A DNA stretch of 64,000 nucleotides from JBPOFY01 sp051252415 (GTDB lineage: Bacteria > Verrucomicrobiota > Verrucomicrobiia > Opitutales > Coraliomargaritaceae): the NCBI GenBank assembly GCA_051252415.1, contig JBPOGA010000002.1, forward strand, positions 1 through 64,000, given 5' to 3'. Under the pieces are notes generated by a model. The model ran no database searches. It was given only the letters and a program-made list of their open reading frames with translations, and was not told where the DNA came from. Made by a program: the position numbers and the translations under genes. Positions 8,297 through 17,585 of this stretch are shown in pieces. Position 1 is the stretch's first letter. Every line of letters begins with the position of its first letter.

Positions 8297-10750
8297 CTAG
8301 CGAAGCGATGGGCGGAGCTCTTCAACTTCGAAGCACTCGATGGTATCACCTTCTTGGTAATCTTCGAAACCAACAACGTGGATACCACACTCGTAACCAG
8401 CACGGACATCTTTAACGTCATCCTTGAAGCGCTTAAGCGTATCGATTTTGCTTTCGTGGAGGGCTTCGCCACCACGGAAGACGCGAGCGATACACTTCCG
8501 CTTGATAGAACCTTCAGTGACCATACAACCAGCAACCGCGCTGCCCTTGCTCATGGAGAACACTTGGCGAACTTCTGCCGCACCGAGTTTCTTCTCGCTG
8601 AATTCTGGCTCGAGGAGATCGGCCATGCCTTCTTCGACTTGGTCAATGAGTTCGTAAATAATTTCGTGTTGAAGAATACGAATATCATGATGCTTCGCGA
8701 GGCTTTGCACTCCGTTATCCAACTTCACATTGAAGCCAACAACAGTTGCACCACCTGCACTCGCAAGCGTGATATCGTTCTTCGTGATATGGCCTACGCC
8801 TTTGCTGATCACTTCGAGATCGACCTTATCGCTCTCGATAGACTTGAGTGCATTCACTAAAGCTTCGGTAGAACCATGCACGTCTGACTTCACAATCACA
8901 CGGAGGCACTTCTTCTGCTGGCTAGCGATAGCGGCAAATAAATCTTCAATAGTCGCAGCACCAGACTCTTTAGAAGCAGCTTCTTTTTCAGCTGCATCTT
9001 CGAGCTTGCGAGTCGAGATACGATCTTCTGCGGCACGCTTTGCAGCCTTTTCGTTTTTCTCAGAAGAGAAACGATCACCAGATGCTGGCACGTCAGACCA
9101 ACCAGTTACCTTTACCGGAGTGGACGGCGGCGCGGACTTTAAGATGTTACCATCTGCATCAGTCATTGTTTTGACCTTACAATAAGTCTCACCACTAAGA
9201 AGCGCATCGCCCTTCTTCAGTGTGCCACGTTCAACGATCACGGTTGCTGTTGCACCGCGACCTTGTTCGATCTGCGATTCAACAATGATACCTGAAGCTG
9301 GGCAATCTGGGTTTGCTTGAAGCTCGAGAACTTCCGCTTGAAGCAGAATCATATCGAGCAGGTCGGAAATATTAGTGCCTTTGAGTGCAGAGACTTCTAC
9401 AGTAATCGTTTCACCACCCCAATCTTCTGGAGAGATGCCCTTTTCCTGCATCTGCTGCTTCACGCGGTCGACATTTGCACCCTTCGCATCGATCTTGTTA
9501 ATGGCTACAATGATCGAGTTATTCGCTTCATTAGCGAACTTAAGTGCTTCATCTGTCTGAGGCTTGAAAGAGTCGTCAGCAGCAATCACAAGAATTGCGA
9601 TATCTGTCACATTTGCACCACGTTCACGCATAAGCGAGAAGGCCGCGTGACCAGGTGTATCAAGAAATGAGATCTTATGGTCGTTATGCTCGATTTGATA
9701 TGCACCGATATGCTGCGTGATGCCACCAGCTTCGCCAGTAACAACATTCGCCTGACGGATAGAATCAAGAAGCGTAGTCTTACCATGGTCAACGTGGCCA
9801 AGAATACAAACAACTGGAGGACGTGGCTTAAGGAAACGAGGATCATCGTCAGATGGCTTTGCCTTCTTCTTTTTCTCGTTCTTGTCTGCCTGCGTTTCAC
9901 CACGGTGGTGAATCTCTAGTGTAAATCCATGACGTTTCGCAATCTGTGTCGCAACAGGCTCTTCGATAGTCTGATTCATGGAGGCGAAGATGCCCATTTC
10001 CATGAGTTCAGAAATCAACTTGAAAGGCTTGAGCTCGAGTTGCACCGCAAAGTCACGAACCACGATCGGTGGTTTTACGTGAATGATTTTCAACGCTGCT
10101 GCTGCTTCTTCCAGAGATGCTTCGCCTTCAACTGGAGCAGTATCTTCGGCTGAGCTTTCTGCAACTGGAGCTACAGGTGGCGTCGCTGCTGGTGGCTTTG
10201 GTGGGCCGCCCGCTGGAGGCGATGGAGGCTTCGGTGGACCTGCCGGTGCAGCCGGTGTCGGCGCTACTGGTGGCTTGGCTGCTGGTGGCACTTTAGCAAC
10301 CGGCGGGATCTTCGGTGCCGCTGGTGGAACCTTAGCAACTGGTGGAATCTTTGGAGCTGCTGGCGGTGTGTTTTTTGGCGCAGGAGCTGGTGGTGTCGGC
10401 GCAGCCTTTGGAGCTGGCGGAGGCGTCACTGGAGCAGCTTTCGCTTTGGCAGCAGCCTGCTTCTCAGCTTCACGCTCATCGCGCTCTTTTTGGATATCTG
10501 CCGCACTCTTCACAAAAGCGCCTGCTGGTATAGCAGGAGCCCTTGGTGCTTCTGGCTCGGGCGTAGCGTCTGGCTCGGGAGCTTCCGCTGCTTTGTTTGC
10601 AGCGAATTCTTCTACGAGCGATTCAGCGGAAATATTGTCGATTGTGCTGGAAGCACTTTTGACTTCAAAGCCACGACTTCTGAGAAGCTCGATGAGCTCC
10701 TTATTTTCCATTCCGATTTGTTTGGAAAGTTGGTGTATACGAACACTCAT
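8297..10750 (-). CDS. infB: Translation initiation factor IF-2
   Basis: IF-2 is the GTPase that brings initiator tRNA to the 30S subunit. The 817-residue protein starts with an IF2_N helix bundle (VRIHQLSKQIGMENKELIEL). A long Ala/Pro/Lys-rich linker follows (about 55-200), including the twice-repeated block PAAPKIPPVAKV, and then a second IF2_N-like module (about 233-282). The G domain begins with GHVDHGKT (318-325), followed by DTPGHAAF and NKID motifs. The C-terminal domains include VKSDVHGSTEAL. The linker's biased composition creates long antisense open frames that are not genes. It lies between nusA and rbfA. Confidence 0.97.
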   Translation of the reverse strand: MSVRIHQLSKQIGMENKELIELLRSRGFEVKSASSTIDNISAESLVEEFAANKAAEAPEPDATPEPEAPRAPAIPAGAFVKSAADIQKERDEREAEKQAAAKAKAAPVTPPPAPKAAPTPPAPAPKNTPPAAPKIPPVAKVPPAAPKIPPVAKVPPAAKPPVAPTPAAPAGPPKPPSPPAGGPPKPPAATPPVAPVAESSAEDTAPVEGEASLEEAAAALKIIHVKPPIVVRDFAVQLELKPFKLISELMEMGIFASMNQTIEEPVATQIAKRHGFTLEIHHRGETQADKNEKKKKAKPSDDDPRFLKPRPPVVCILGHVDHGKTTLLDSIRQANVVTGEAGGITQHIGAYQIEHNDHKISFLDTPGHAAFSLMRERGANVTDIAILVIAADDSFKPQTDEALKFANEANNSIIVAINKIDAKGANVDRVKQQMQEKGISPEDWGGETITVEVSALKGTNISDLLDMILLQAEVLELQANPDCPASGIIVESQIEQGRGATATVIVERGTLKKGDALLSGETYCKVKTMTDADGNILKSAPPSTPVKVTGWSDVPASGDRFSSEKNEKAAKRAAEDRISTRKLEDAAEKEAASKESGAATIEDLFAAIASQQKKCLRVIVKSDVHGSTEALVNALKSIESDKVDLEVISKGVGHITKNDITLASAGGATVVGFNVKLDNGVQSLAKHHDIRILQHEIIYELIDQVEEGMADLLEPEFSEKKLGAAEVRQVFSMSKGSAVAGCMVTEGSIKRKCIARVFRGGEALHESKIDTLKRFKDDVKDVRAGYECGIHVVGFEDYQEGDTIECFEVEELRPSLR

Positions 10751-10804
10751 ATATGAGTTATATCTTTAAGTCTGATTGTGGCGAGAAACTAGAAATGAGG
10801 CTAA

Positions 10805-12055
10805 CTATGCGTTTTGTTGCGAGTGAGCTTCTACTTTAGAAAGGATGTCGTTGGCTTCATCTTCTGAGAAACCAGCATCTACGAGGTCCACGGCTGTCAC
10901 ACCGTCAAATACCTCGGGGCTTGAGAAACCAATAGAAACCAAGCGGACAGCGATTTCAGGAGCAAGACCGTCGATGGCGTTAAGACCTTGAGCTGCCTTA
11001 GCAAGCTTCTCGTCGAAACCAACGGCTTCCTTCTCTTCTTTACCGATGTCGAGCTTCCAACCTAGAAGGCGGGAAGTAAGCTTGGCGTTAAAACCACGGC
11101 GGCCGATTGCGATTGAGAGATCATCCTCAGCCACTTCGAAGTGGATGCGACGATCTTGCTCATTCACCTTAATGTTACGAGGCACAGCTGGCTTGAGCGC
11201 TTCTTCAAGGAGTTGAAGAGGGTCTTGGTAGTAACGAACGATGTCGATCTTTTCGCCGCCAAGTTCGCGAACGATAGTCTTCACACGTGCACCACGTGCA
11301 CCGACGCAGGCACCAACAGGGTCAACCTTAGGGTCGGAACTATTGACAGCGATCTTCGTGCGATAGCCGGCTTCACGAGCCATAGCTTCAATAGTAACTG
11401 TGCCGTCTGCGATCTCAGTAACTTCGAGTTCGAAGAGGCGACGCACGAAATTGATATTTGAACGAGAAAGAATAATGTCTGGGCCGCGGTTCGTTTGCTC
11501 AATCTTGAGGAGCAAGCAGCGAATGCTATCACCAGAGGAGTAGTCTTCTCCTTGGACACGTTCGCGAGGCGGAAGAATTGCTTCAGCTTTACCAAGGTCG
11601 ATGATCAAGTCTCCACGCTCACGACGGCGAACTGTGCCAGTGACGATGTCGCCAACAGTGTCCTTATAGTCGTCGTAAATACGATCCTTCTCAAATTGGC
11701 GAATGCGTTGCATGATTGCTTGGCGGGCAGTCTGCGCTGCGATGCGACCAAGGTATGCAGGATCAACTTCTACTTCGAGCATATCACCAAGCTGAGCGTC
11801 TGGCTTAATCTTACGCGCTTTTTCAACGTGAATCTCAACCGCAGCATCGCCCACGGAATCAACGACTTCCGAAATGGTCCATGCTTTAAGCGCGCCCGTC
11901 TTAGGATTGATCACAACACGGAGCTCTTGGCCTGCGTTGTCACCCTTTTGGGCAGCACCGATTATAGCAGAAGAGATCGCTTCGATCATATCAGGGCGGC
12001 TGATGCCCTTTTCCTTCTCCATGTATTCTAAAACTGAAAGTATTTCGTTACTCAT
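10805..12055 (-). CDS. nusA: Transcription termination/antitermination factor NusA
   Basis: NusA binds RNA polymerase and nascent RNA and modulates pausing, termination and antitermination. The 416 residues show the N-terminal RNAP-binding domain, an S1 domain (about 132-195, GDIVTGTVRRRERGDLI) and two KH domains (VGACVGARGARVKTIVREL, then IAIGRRGFNAKL). A C-terminal helical acidic repeat about 55 residues long ends the protein. No rimP gene precedes it, unlike the usual rimP-nusA-infB order. It is the first gene of the operon. A terminator-like hairpin stands 15 bases upstream of the start codon. Confidence 0.96.
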   Translation of the reverse strand: MSNEILSVLEYMEKEKGISRPDMIEAISSAIIGAAQKGDNAGQELRVVINPKTGALKAWTISEVVDSVGDAAVEIHVEKARKIKPDAQLGDMLEVEVDPAYLGRIAAQTARQAIMQRIRQFEKDRIYDDYKDTVGDIVTGTVRRRERGDLIIDLGKAEAILPPRERVQGEDYSSGDSIRCLLLKIEQTNRGPDIILSRSNINFVRRLFELEVTEIADGTVTIEAMAREAGYRTKIAVNSSDPKVDPVGACVGARGARVKTIVRELGGEKIDIVRYYQDPLQLLEEALKPAVPRNIKVNEQDRRIHFEVAEDDLSIAIGRRGFNAKLTSRLLGWKLDIGKEEKEAVGFDEKLAKAAQGLNAIDGLAPEIAVRLVSIGFSSPEVFDGVTAVDLVDAGFSEDEANDILSKVEAHSQQNA

Positions 12056-12070
12056 TGGTGCAATAAATAG

Positions 12071-12092
12071 AAAAAGCGGGGGATGCCCGCTT
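12071..12092 (-). promoter_or_regulatory. Terminator-like hairpin in the nusA leader (candidate attenuator)
   Basis: On the minus strand AAGCGGG pairs with CCCGCTT (12086-12092 with 12074-12080), followed directly by a T5 run and then 15 bases before the nusA ATG at 12055. No gene lies upstream on that strand before the divergent queC at 12352, so there is nothing obvious to terminate. The intervening 12093-12351 holds no tRNA or ORF that I can support. NusA acts on intrinsic terminators, so feedback attenuation is a reasonable inference. Confidence 0.5.
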
Positions 12093-12351
12093 AAATAAAA
12101 GATGCTGGGTTTATTTGTGAAGGCAGGAAGGTAAAGGGCTCCAATTGCTTGTCAAGTGTCAGTATAGCGGTCTGAGAGGATAGTTTAGAGGCTAATTTCG
12201 GCCCAAATCGAGGCCTTTTGACAAAGCCTTAGCTCGCTGAGACTAGACTCAGTTTCGACTTGCTCAAAATACAGAAAGACACACCTTGCACAGTTCTTCC
12301 CCTGCTAAGGAATTCCCAGGGGACTGCTGTTCACAGCCAATAACTGAATTC

Positions 12352-13065
12352 ATGAAGACCGTTCTCATCTACTCAGGTGGACTCGACTCCACCGTTCTGC
12401 TCTACCATCTACGGGCAGCAGGCCACAAGGTGCATGCACTAACTATAGACTATGGGCAACGCCACCGCTGCGAACTCGACCACGCCGCAAACATTTGTAA
12501 CGGCTTAGGCATACCGCATCAAATTGCCGATCTCTCCTCCATCCAGCCTTTGCTCGCAGGCAACAGCCTAACCTCACCAGAGATCGAAGTCGCCGAAGGC
12601 CACTACACCGAAGAATCGATGAAGAGCACCGTCGTGCCAAATCGAAATATGATCCTACTCTCAGTCGCCACAGGGCACGCGCTTTCGATTGGCGCCGAGA
12701 AGGTTGCCTACGCCGCACATAGCGGAGACCACGCGATATATCCAGACTGCCGCAATGAATTCGCGGATGCGATGGCCACGGCGATCGAACTCTGCGACTG
12801 GAATACCGTCGAGCTCATCCGCCCATTCGTCGATTGGACGAAGGAAGACATCGTTCGCCGCGGCGCCGAACTCGGCCTCCCTTTTGAAAAGACATGGTCC
12901 TGCTACAAAGGTGGAGCGCTACACTGTGGCCGCTGTGGCACCTGCATCGAACGCCGCGAGGCATTCGATCTAGCTGGCATCGAGGATCCAACTACTTACT
13001 TAAAGGACGCCCCCTCGGTCGAGCAACTGCGCACGAGTGACTGGCATCTCGAAAAGAGTTCCTGA
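12352..13065 (+). CDS. queC: 7-cyano-7-deazaguanine (preQ0) synthase QueC
   Basis: QueC converts 7-carboxy-7-deazaguanine to preQ0 using ATP and ammonia, in the queuosine pathway. I start at ATG 12352 (MKTVLIYSGGLDS) because this places the PP-loop motif SGGLDS at residues 8-13, as in the family; an in-frame extension to 12286 looks non-coding. VPNRNMILLS and the C-terminal zinc-binding cysteines (TWSCYKGG, HCGRCGTCIERR) are present. The product is 237 residues. It heads a queC-queD-queE operon. A small CCCCTG/CAGGGG hairpin (12299-12322) lies in the leader, but I see no convincing preQ1 riboswitch. Confidence 0.95.
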   Translation: MKTVLIYSGGLDSTVLLYHLRAAGHKVHALTIDYGQRHRCELDHAANICNGLGIPHQIADLSSIQPLLAGNSLTSPEIEVAEGHYTEESMKSTVVPNRNMILLSVATGHALSIGAEKVAYAAHSGDHAIYPDCRNEFADAMATAIELCDWNTVELIRPFVDWTKEDIVRRGAELGLPFEKTWSCYKGGALHCGRCGTCIERREAFDLAGIEDPTTYLKDAPSVEQLRTSDWHLEKSS

Positions 13066-13090
13066 TTTTTAATCTCAAATTCTCGACACT

Positions 13091-13522
13091 GTGCTCACTT
13101 GCAAAAAGACCTACCGCGACATTCCGTTCGCCCATCGCCAACACAATCACGATGGGCATTGCGCACTTATCCACGGACACAACTGGAGTATCACGTTGAC
13201 CTTTGCATGCCGCGAAACCGACAAGAATGGCTTCGTCGTCGATTTCGGGAAGCTCAAGTATCTAAAAGAATGGATCGATCAAAACCTCGACCATGCATGC
13301 CTCTTTAATGAGTCCGACCCAGAGAAAGATGCGCTGCTATCCGCCGCTGGACACCTATTCAAAGTATACTTATTACCCAACAGCTCCTGCGAAGGCCTCG
13401 CCGAGCACATACACACAGTGTTCGATCCGATGGTGCGCAAGCAGACCAATGATCGCGTTTGGATAGTCGAAGTCGAAATCGGCGAAGACTCCAAGAACGG
13501 AGCCACCTTCCGCCCCGAATAA
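13091..13522 (+). CDS. queD: 6-carboxytetrahydropterin synthase QueD
   Basis: QueD converts 7,8-dihydroneopterin triphosphate to 6-carboxytetrahydropterin, the second step towards preQ0. The start is GTG 13091. Zinc-ligand histidines appear in FAHRQHNHDGHCALIHGHNW, with a cysteine in the position of the catalytic Cys. NGFVVDFGKLK and LDHACLFNE are also family-typical. The length of 143 residues is slightly more than that of E. coli QueD. It follows queC by 25 bases and precedes queE by 9. Confidence 0.95.
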   Translation: MLTCKKTYRDIPFAHRQHNHDGHCALIHGHNWSITLTFACRETDKNGFVVDFGKLKYLKEWIDQNLDHACLFNESDPEKDALLSAAGHLFKVYLLPNSSCEGLAEHIHTVFDPMVRKQTNDRVWIVEVEIGEDSKNGATFRPE

Positions 13523-13531
13523 CCCGCAGCG

Positions 13532-14212
13532 ATGCTCCCGATCCACGAACAGTTCTACACCTTTCAAGGAGAAGGTGTGCATGCCGGACGCTCTGCTTAT
13601 TTTATTCGAACCTTCGGCTGCCCGGTTCACTGCCCATGGTGCGACTCTGCCGGGACTTGGCACCCAGACTATATCCCCGAAAAGATTCAACGTATTCATC
13701 CCGAGGCCTTAGCCAATGAAGTCGCGCAGACAAAGGCCGAATTCGTCGTCATCACCGGCGGCGAGCCTGCGATTCACGACCTCGGTCCGCTGACCGATGC
13801 ACTACACGCAATCGACCGCCCAGTTCATTTAGAAACAAGCGGCGCATTCACTATCAAAGGCGACATTGACTGGATCACCCTAAGCCCCAAACGCTGGAAG
13901 ACACCACTCGCCGAGAACGTGCAAGGTGCCAACGAATTCAAAATAATCGTTGATACGCCTGAATCCATATCTGAATACAGCGAGCTACTTACAAAGCTTG
14001 GTGCCGACCCAAAGACACCCATTTGGCTACACCCTGAGTGGTCGCAACACAACAACCAGACTTTACTCGACCAGATCACAGAGTGGGTCAAAGACAATGG
14101 CGCGCCCTACCGTGCTGGCTGGCAGATGCACAAAAACTACGCTGCCGATTTAACCGATAAGCGCAGCGCCCCAGCTGCCCCACTCGGCGGCAAACCAGAA
14201 TTAGGCTACTAG
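13532..14212 (+). CDS. queE: 7-carboxy-7-deazaguanine synthase QueE (radical SAM)
   Basis: QueE is a radical S-adenosylmethionine enzyme that contracts 6-carboxytetrahydropterin to 7-carboxy-7-deazaguanine. The opening FYTFQGEGVHAGRSAYFIR and the iron-sulfur cysteines in FGCPVHCPWCDS (CxxxCxxC) are clear, followed by the SAM-binding ITGGEPAIHD. The length of 226 residues is normal. It is the last gene of the queCDE operon and runs into a strong terminator at 14235. Confidence 0.95.
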   Translation: MLPIHEQFYTFQGEGVHAGRSAYFIRTFGCPVHCPWCDSAGTWHPDYIPEKIQRIHPEALANEVAQTKAEFVVITGGEPAIHDLGPLTDALHAIDRPVHLETSGAFTIKGDIDWITLSPKRWKTPLAENVQGANEFKIIVDTPESISEYSELLTKLGADPKTPIWLHPEWSQHNNQTLLDQITEWVKDNGAPYRAGWQMHKNYAADLTDKRSAPAAPLGGKPELGY

Positions 14213-14234
14213 AGCCATCGGGCAAAGGGCACAA

Positions 14235-14262
14235 AAAAGCCCGCAATTACTCGCGGGCTTTT
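14235..14262. terminator. Bidirectional intrinsic terminator
   Basis: AAAAGCCCGC (14235-14244) pairs perfectly with GCGGGCTTTT (14253-14262) around an 8-base loop. It lies between the convergent queE (+) and FKBP (-) genes. Confidence 0.9.
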
Positions 14263-14284
14263 GAAAATATTGTAGGAATCTGCC

Positions 14285-15049
14285 TTAATTAACTTCGAGC
14301 AATTCACACTCGAAGATCAATGCATCACCTGGCTGAATCGCGCCACCTTGACGTGGGCTATTACCGTAGCCGAGCTCAGCTGGGATGTAGAGGATGATCT
14401 TTCCACCAGGAGCAATCTTAGTAAGTCCTTCACCAAAGCCCTTAACCACTTGATTTAGCCCGAAAGTCGCAGGAGCGCCACGATCATAGGAACTATCAAA
14501 CTGTGTGCCATCGATCAATGTGCCTTTGTAGTGAACAAGTGCCTCATCAGTCAGCACAGGCTTCTCACCTTCACCTGGCTCTATAATCTTATAATGAAGG
14601 CCAGACTCGGACACTTCGACACCTTCTTGGCCTTTAATCTCAGCAAAGAAAGCGGCGTTAATTTCACTTTTTCCTTCAGCCGCTTTAGCTGCCTCAGCTT
14701 CGGCTGCTGCTTGTGCAACGGCCGCACGTGCTCCGATAAACTCTTGGAACGCAGGCATCTTTGCAAGGATCGCCTGATCAGGCATATCACCTTCAGTAGC
14801 AAGACCGCGCTCAATACCCTTTGCGATTGCTGGCGCATCTTTGGCAGTGAAACCGAGCTGCTTTAGACCCGCTTGGAAAACAGTTAAGTAACCAAGCATT
14901 TCAGTGAGCTCTTCTTCACTGACTTCAGGTGCCGCAGGTGCGGGCGCTGCTGATGGAGCTGCTGCTTCTGGTTCAGCGTAACTTACGTTTAGGAAAGCGC
15001 CTGCAATGGCAATCATCGCGACGGAGGTAGAACGATTCATTTTAATCAT
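14285..15049 (-). CDS. Exported FKBP-type peptidyl-prolyl cis-trans isomerase
   Basis: The product is a periplasmic protein-folding helper of the Mip/FkpA type. From ATG 15049 it has 254 residues: a signal peptide (about 1-25, ending VSYAE), an Ala/Pro-rich stretch, an FKBP_N helical domain (about 35-135) and a C-terminal FKBP domain (about 150-254). The FKBP domain has YKGTLIDGTQFDSSYDRG, VVKGFGEGL and IPAELGYG, which include the usual drug/proline-pocket residues. ATG 15040 is an equally possible start. The extension to 15136 lacks signal-peptide character. The gene stands alone, convergent with the que operon. Confidence 0.9.
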   Translation of the reverse strand: MIKMNRSTSVAMIAIAGAFLNVSYAEPEAAAPSAAPAPAAPEVSEEELTEMLGYLTVFQAGLKQLGFTAKDAPAIAKGIERGLATEGDMPDQAILAKMPAFQEFIGARAAVAQAAAEAEAAKAAEGKSEINAAFFAEIKGQEGVEVSESGLHYKIIEPGEGEKPVLTDEALVHYKGTLIDGTQFDSSYDRGAPATFGLNQVVKGFGEGLTKIAPGGKIILYIPAELGYGNSPRQGGAIQPGDALIFECELLEVN

Positions 15050-15232
15050 AAAGTGTATTTTGTGTAATTGAGATTTAACAGAGGCGACAAAAGTCCATGA
15101 AGCTTCAGAAAGGTCAACCATTGATGTCACTAACAAAGGCCATCAGGTTCCTTTTTTACAAAAAGAATACGTCACTTTTCAGATTTGCGCCCCTCCACAA
15201 ACTAGACTGAGCTACCGACAAGAATCCTAAAT

Positions 15233-15940
15233 ATGACTACACCCTCGACATCTGGAACCCTCACGCTAATCGCCGCCCCCATCGGCAACCTCTCCGACAT
15301 GACTCCCCGAGCGGTGGAAACCTTAACCAATGCGACCTGCATCGCATGCGAAGACACCCGCGTCACCGGCAAGCTCCTAAGCAAACTCGAGATCAAATAT
15401 GAAGCCTCGTTGATCTCTTACAGAGAAGAGAACGAAAGCTTCATGGCGGATGAACTTGCGAATCGAATGGAGGCTGGCGAAGACATCGCCCTGATTGCTG
15501 ATGCAGGCACCCCTGCAATTAGCGACCCTGGGTTTCGACTCGTGCGCGAATGCCGAAAACGTGGACTCAAGGTCACGACCGCTCCAGGCGTAAGTGCAGT
15601 CATCACCGCACTCTCTCTTTCTGGGCTCCCAAGTGACGGCTTTCTATACGTCGGTTTTCTTCCTCCAAAGAGCGCCGCACGCAAGCGCTTCTTCAGTGCG
15701 CATGAAGCCTTTGGATACTCCATCGTAGTTTACGAATCCTGCCATCGCATCGGAAAGTTCTTAAATGACCTCGTGGATAGCCTCGGCCCAGACCGTTGTA
15801 TTTCAGTTTGCCGCGAACTGACGAAACTACACGAAACCGTGCACACGGGAACCGCTAGTGACGTGCGCGATCGCGTGGCCAAAGGCAGTCAGAAAGGCGA
15901 GTTCGTCGTGGTGATCGCGAAAGCCGGATTCGAGCTATAA
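15233..15940 (+). CDS. rsmI: 16S rRNA (cytidine-1402 2'-O)-methyltransferase
   Basis: RsmI methylates the ribose of C1402 at the ribosomal decoding site. The 235 residues carry the family opening GTLTLIAAPIGNLSDMTPRA. They also have CEDTRVTGKLL, LIADAGTPAISDPGFRLV and GLPSDGFLYVGFLP, all characteristic. The gene is monocistronic and convergent with rnd, 39 bases away. A GTGCGAG/CTCGCAC hairpin at 15950-15967 lies between them but lacks a T-run on either strand. Confidence 0.95.
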   Translation: MTTPSTSGTLTLIAAPIGNLSDMTPRAVETLTNATCIACEDTRVTGKLLSKLEIKYEASLISYREENESFMADELANRMEAGEDIALIADAGTPAISDPGFRLVRECRKRGLKVTTAPGVSAVITALSLSGLPSDGFLYVGFLPPKSAARKRFFSAHEAFGYSIVVYESCHRIGKFLNDLVDSLGPDRCISVCRELTKLHETVHTGTASDVRDRVAKGSQKGEFVVVIAKAGFEL

Positions 15941-15979
15941 GACCATGGAGTGCGAGCTTTCTCGCACAAAAAAACACGC

Positions 15980-17143
15980 CTAATCGTGATACTCGGGCAA
16001 CTTGGTCTCGGTGTTAATTGTGATCGAGCCATTACCTTGCAAAATCGAAAGTAAGTGCTGCCCACAAAAGTCGCCACGCCATCCACGTAAAATTCGATGA
16101 CGTTCCGGATCTGCATCATTCGCCTCTAAGACGAGCGCGGTGATTTCTGCGCGATTACCAATCAGAGAGGGATCAATCTTAGCAGCAAGGCATGTGCCTT
16201 TGATGAAGGCCAAGGATAAATCAACGCGTGCTTCGTAACCGTCGTCTGGGGCGGGTCCTTGATGGCGACCATTCGGTAAGTCTGGCAGATCGCCTTCCAT
16301 TCCGCGCTGAATCGCTCCCCAAATATACTTTCGATTTCGCTCCAAGCCACGTTCACTTAAGCCTTTCATCGGCATAATCTCGTCCGCTGATTTCGGCGGC
16401 CTACGCAACAACGACACAATCGCATCGTCGGATAAAATGAAATTGCGCGGTAAATTACGGCTGCGGGCTTTCTTTTCTCTCCACGAACCAAGTGCTCGCA
16501 GGACATTACGTTGTTGATTCGTCAACGAACCACTACCACGCACACGGGGCATCTCGTAATCAGGATCAGACTCCCCATACAAAGACTCCACCTCATACAT
16601 TTTCATCTCATCAAGAATCCAATCCTTACGGCCAAGCTTTTCTGCGCGCTCCATGATCTTCACCATCAATCGAGTCGAGTAGCGAACGTCGTCCTCAGCA
16701 TACTCGATCTGCGCATCTGTGAGTGGGCGAGCGAGCCAATTGGAACGCGTCTCTGATTTGTCTAAACGCACCTTCTGAAGCGTCTTCAAAAGCTCGCTCA
16801 GTGAAATCGTAGATGATAAGCCAGCAAAGCCAGCCGAGCGTTGCGTATCAAAAATGTTTTTCGGATATCCACCACAAGCACGATACAGAATCGTCAAATC
16901 TTGCTGCGCGTCATGTAGGATCTTTACCACACTCTCATCCGACATCAGCTCCGCAAATGGCGACCAGTCTTCTATCTCTGGTGCATCGACGAGCACGCAA
17001 TGACCATCTGGATAGCCGATTTGCACGACACCCAAAGTTGCATAATAAGTGCGATCCCAAATAAATTCAGTATCAATACCTACGGCCCCTGCCTCTTGGG
17101 CGGAACGGACTGCTTCAGCGAGCTCTTCTGTCGTCGTAATCAT
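15980..17143 (-). CDS. rnd: Ribonuclease D
   Basis: RNase D is a 3'-5' exoribonuclease acting in tRNA and other stable RNA 3' trimming. The DEDD catalytic residues are visible: GIDTEFIWDR (residues 22-31), ILHDAQQDL and IEYAEDDVRYS. Two HRDC-like helical domains follow (about 210-290 and 300-375), consistent with the 387-residue length. It is the last gene of the minus-strand run that begins with the metal-efflux operon, 54 bases downstream of ppnP. Confidence 0.93.
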   Translation of the reverse strand: MITTTEELAEAVRSAQEAGAVGIDTEFIWDRTYYATLGVVQIGYPDGHCVLVDAPEIEDWSPFAELMSDESVVKILHDAQQDLTILYRACGGYPKNIFDTQRSAGFAGLSSTISLSELLKTLQKVRLDKSETRSNWLARPLTDAQIEYAEDDVRYSTRLMVKIMERAEKLGRKDWILDEMKMYEVESLYGESDPDYEMPRVRGSGSLTNQQRNVLRALGSWREKKARSRNLPRNFILSDDAIVSLLRRPPKSADEIMPMKGLSERGLERNRKYIWGAIQRGMEGDLPDLPNGRHQGPAPDDGYEARVDLSLAFIKGTCLAAKIDPSLIGNRAEITALVLEANDADPERHRILRGWRGDFCGQHLLSILQGNGSITINTETKLPEYHD

Positions 17144-17196
17144 GTGCGATGAAAATCAATCAATCTTAAGCGAATGGAAAGCAGAATCTTCCCGAC

Positions 17197-17517
17197 CTAA
17201 GATAGGTAGGTGCAGCAATAGTCTGCTCCACCCTCTTTGACCTTCAGCGCAAACTTCGAATCGCCAGGAACGTTGAAAGACTCACCTGCTTTATAAGTCA
17301 CCCAATCTTCCGCACCAGCGAGCTTCACGTCCATCTCACCGCCGAGCATCTCCATCAGCTCTGCAGCCTCAGTGCCAAACTCATAGTCACCGGCTTGCAT
17401 AAAGCCCAATGTTTTTTTGCTACCATCAGCGAAGACCACTGTGCGGCTAGTTACTTGGCCACCGAAATAAACATTGGCCTTCTTGATAATAGATACGTTT
17501 TCAAATGTTTCAGACAT
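17197..17517 (-). CDS. ppnP: Pyrimidine/purine nucleoside phosphorylase PpnP
   Basis: This small cupin-fold enzyme (formerly YaiE/DUF1255) phosphorolyses diverse nucleosides to free base and ribose-1-phosphate. The 106 residues match the family along their length: NVYFGGQVTSRTV, LGFMQAGDYEFGTEAAELME, the DWVTYKAGESFNVPGDSKF block and a C-terminal YCCTYL. It lies 69 bases after the efflux operon and may be transcribed separately. Confidence 0.9.
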   Translation of the reverse strand: MSETFENVSIIKKANVYFGGQVTSRTVVFADGSKKTLGFMQAGDYEFGTEAAELMEMLGGEMDVKLAGAEDWVTYKAGESFNVPGDSKFALKVKEGGADYCCTYLS

Positions 17518-17585
17518 GACCTATGTGATGGTGATTCACTCTAAAGAAGCAATCTGATTTGTCTCATAACTGTGCGTAATAACCA

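Noticed and set aside
8228..8860. Plus-strand open frame opposite the 3' end of infB
   Set aside because: It lies entirely on the other strand of conserved IF-2 coding sequence and has no recognisable domain.
10083..10769. Long plus-strand open frame (228 codons) opposite infB
   Set aside because: It is the antisense of the Ala/Pro-rich IF-2 linker; its Gly/Ala-repeat product is a composition artefact.
12290..12351. preQ1 riboswitch before queC
   Set aside because: Two small hairpins are present (CCCCTG/CAGGGG and GCTG/CAGC), but the conserved preQ1 core could not be found.
15950..15967. Hairpin between rsmI and rnd as a terminator
   Set aside because: GTGCGAG/CTCGCAC has an A-run downstream on the plus strand and a T-run only before the stem on the minus strand, so it lacks a proper U-tract.
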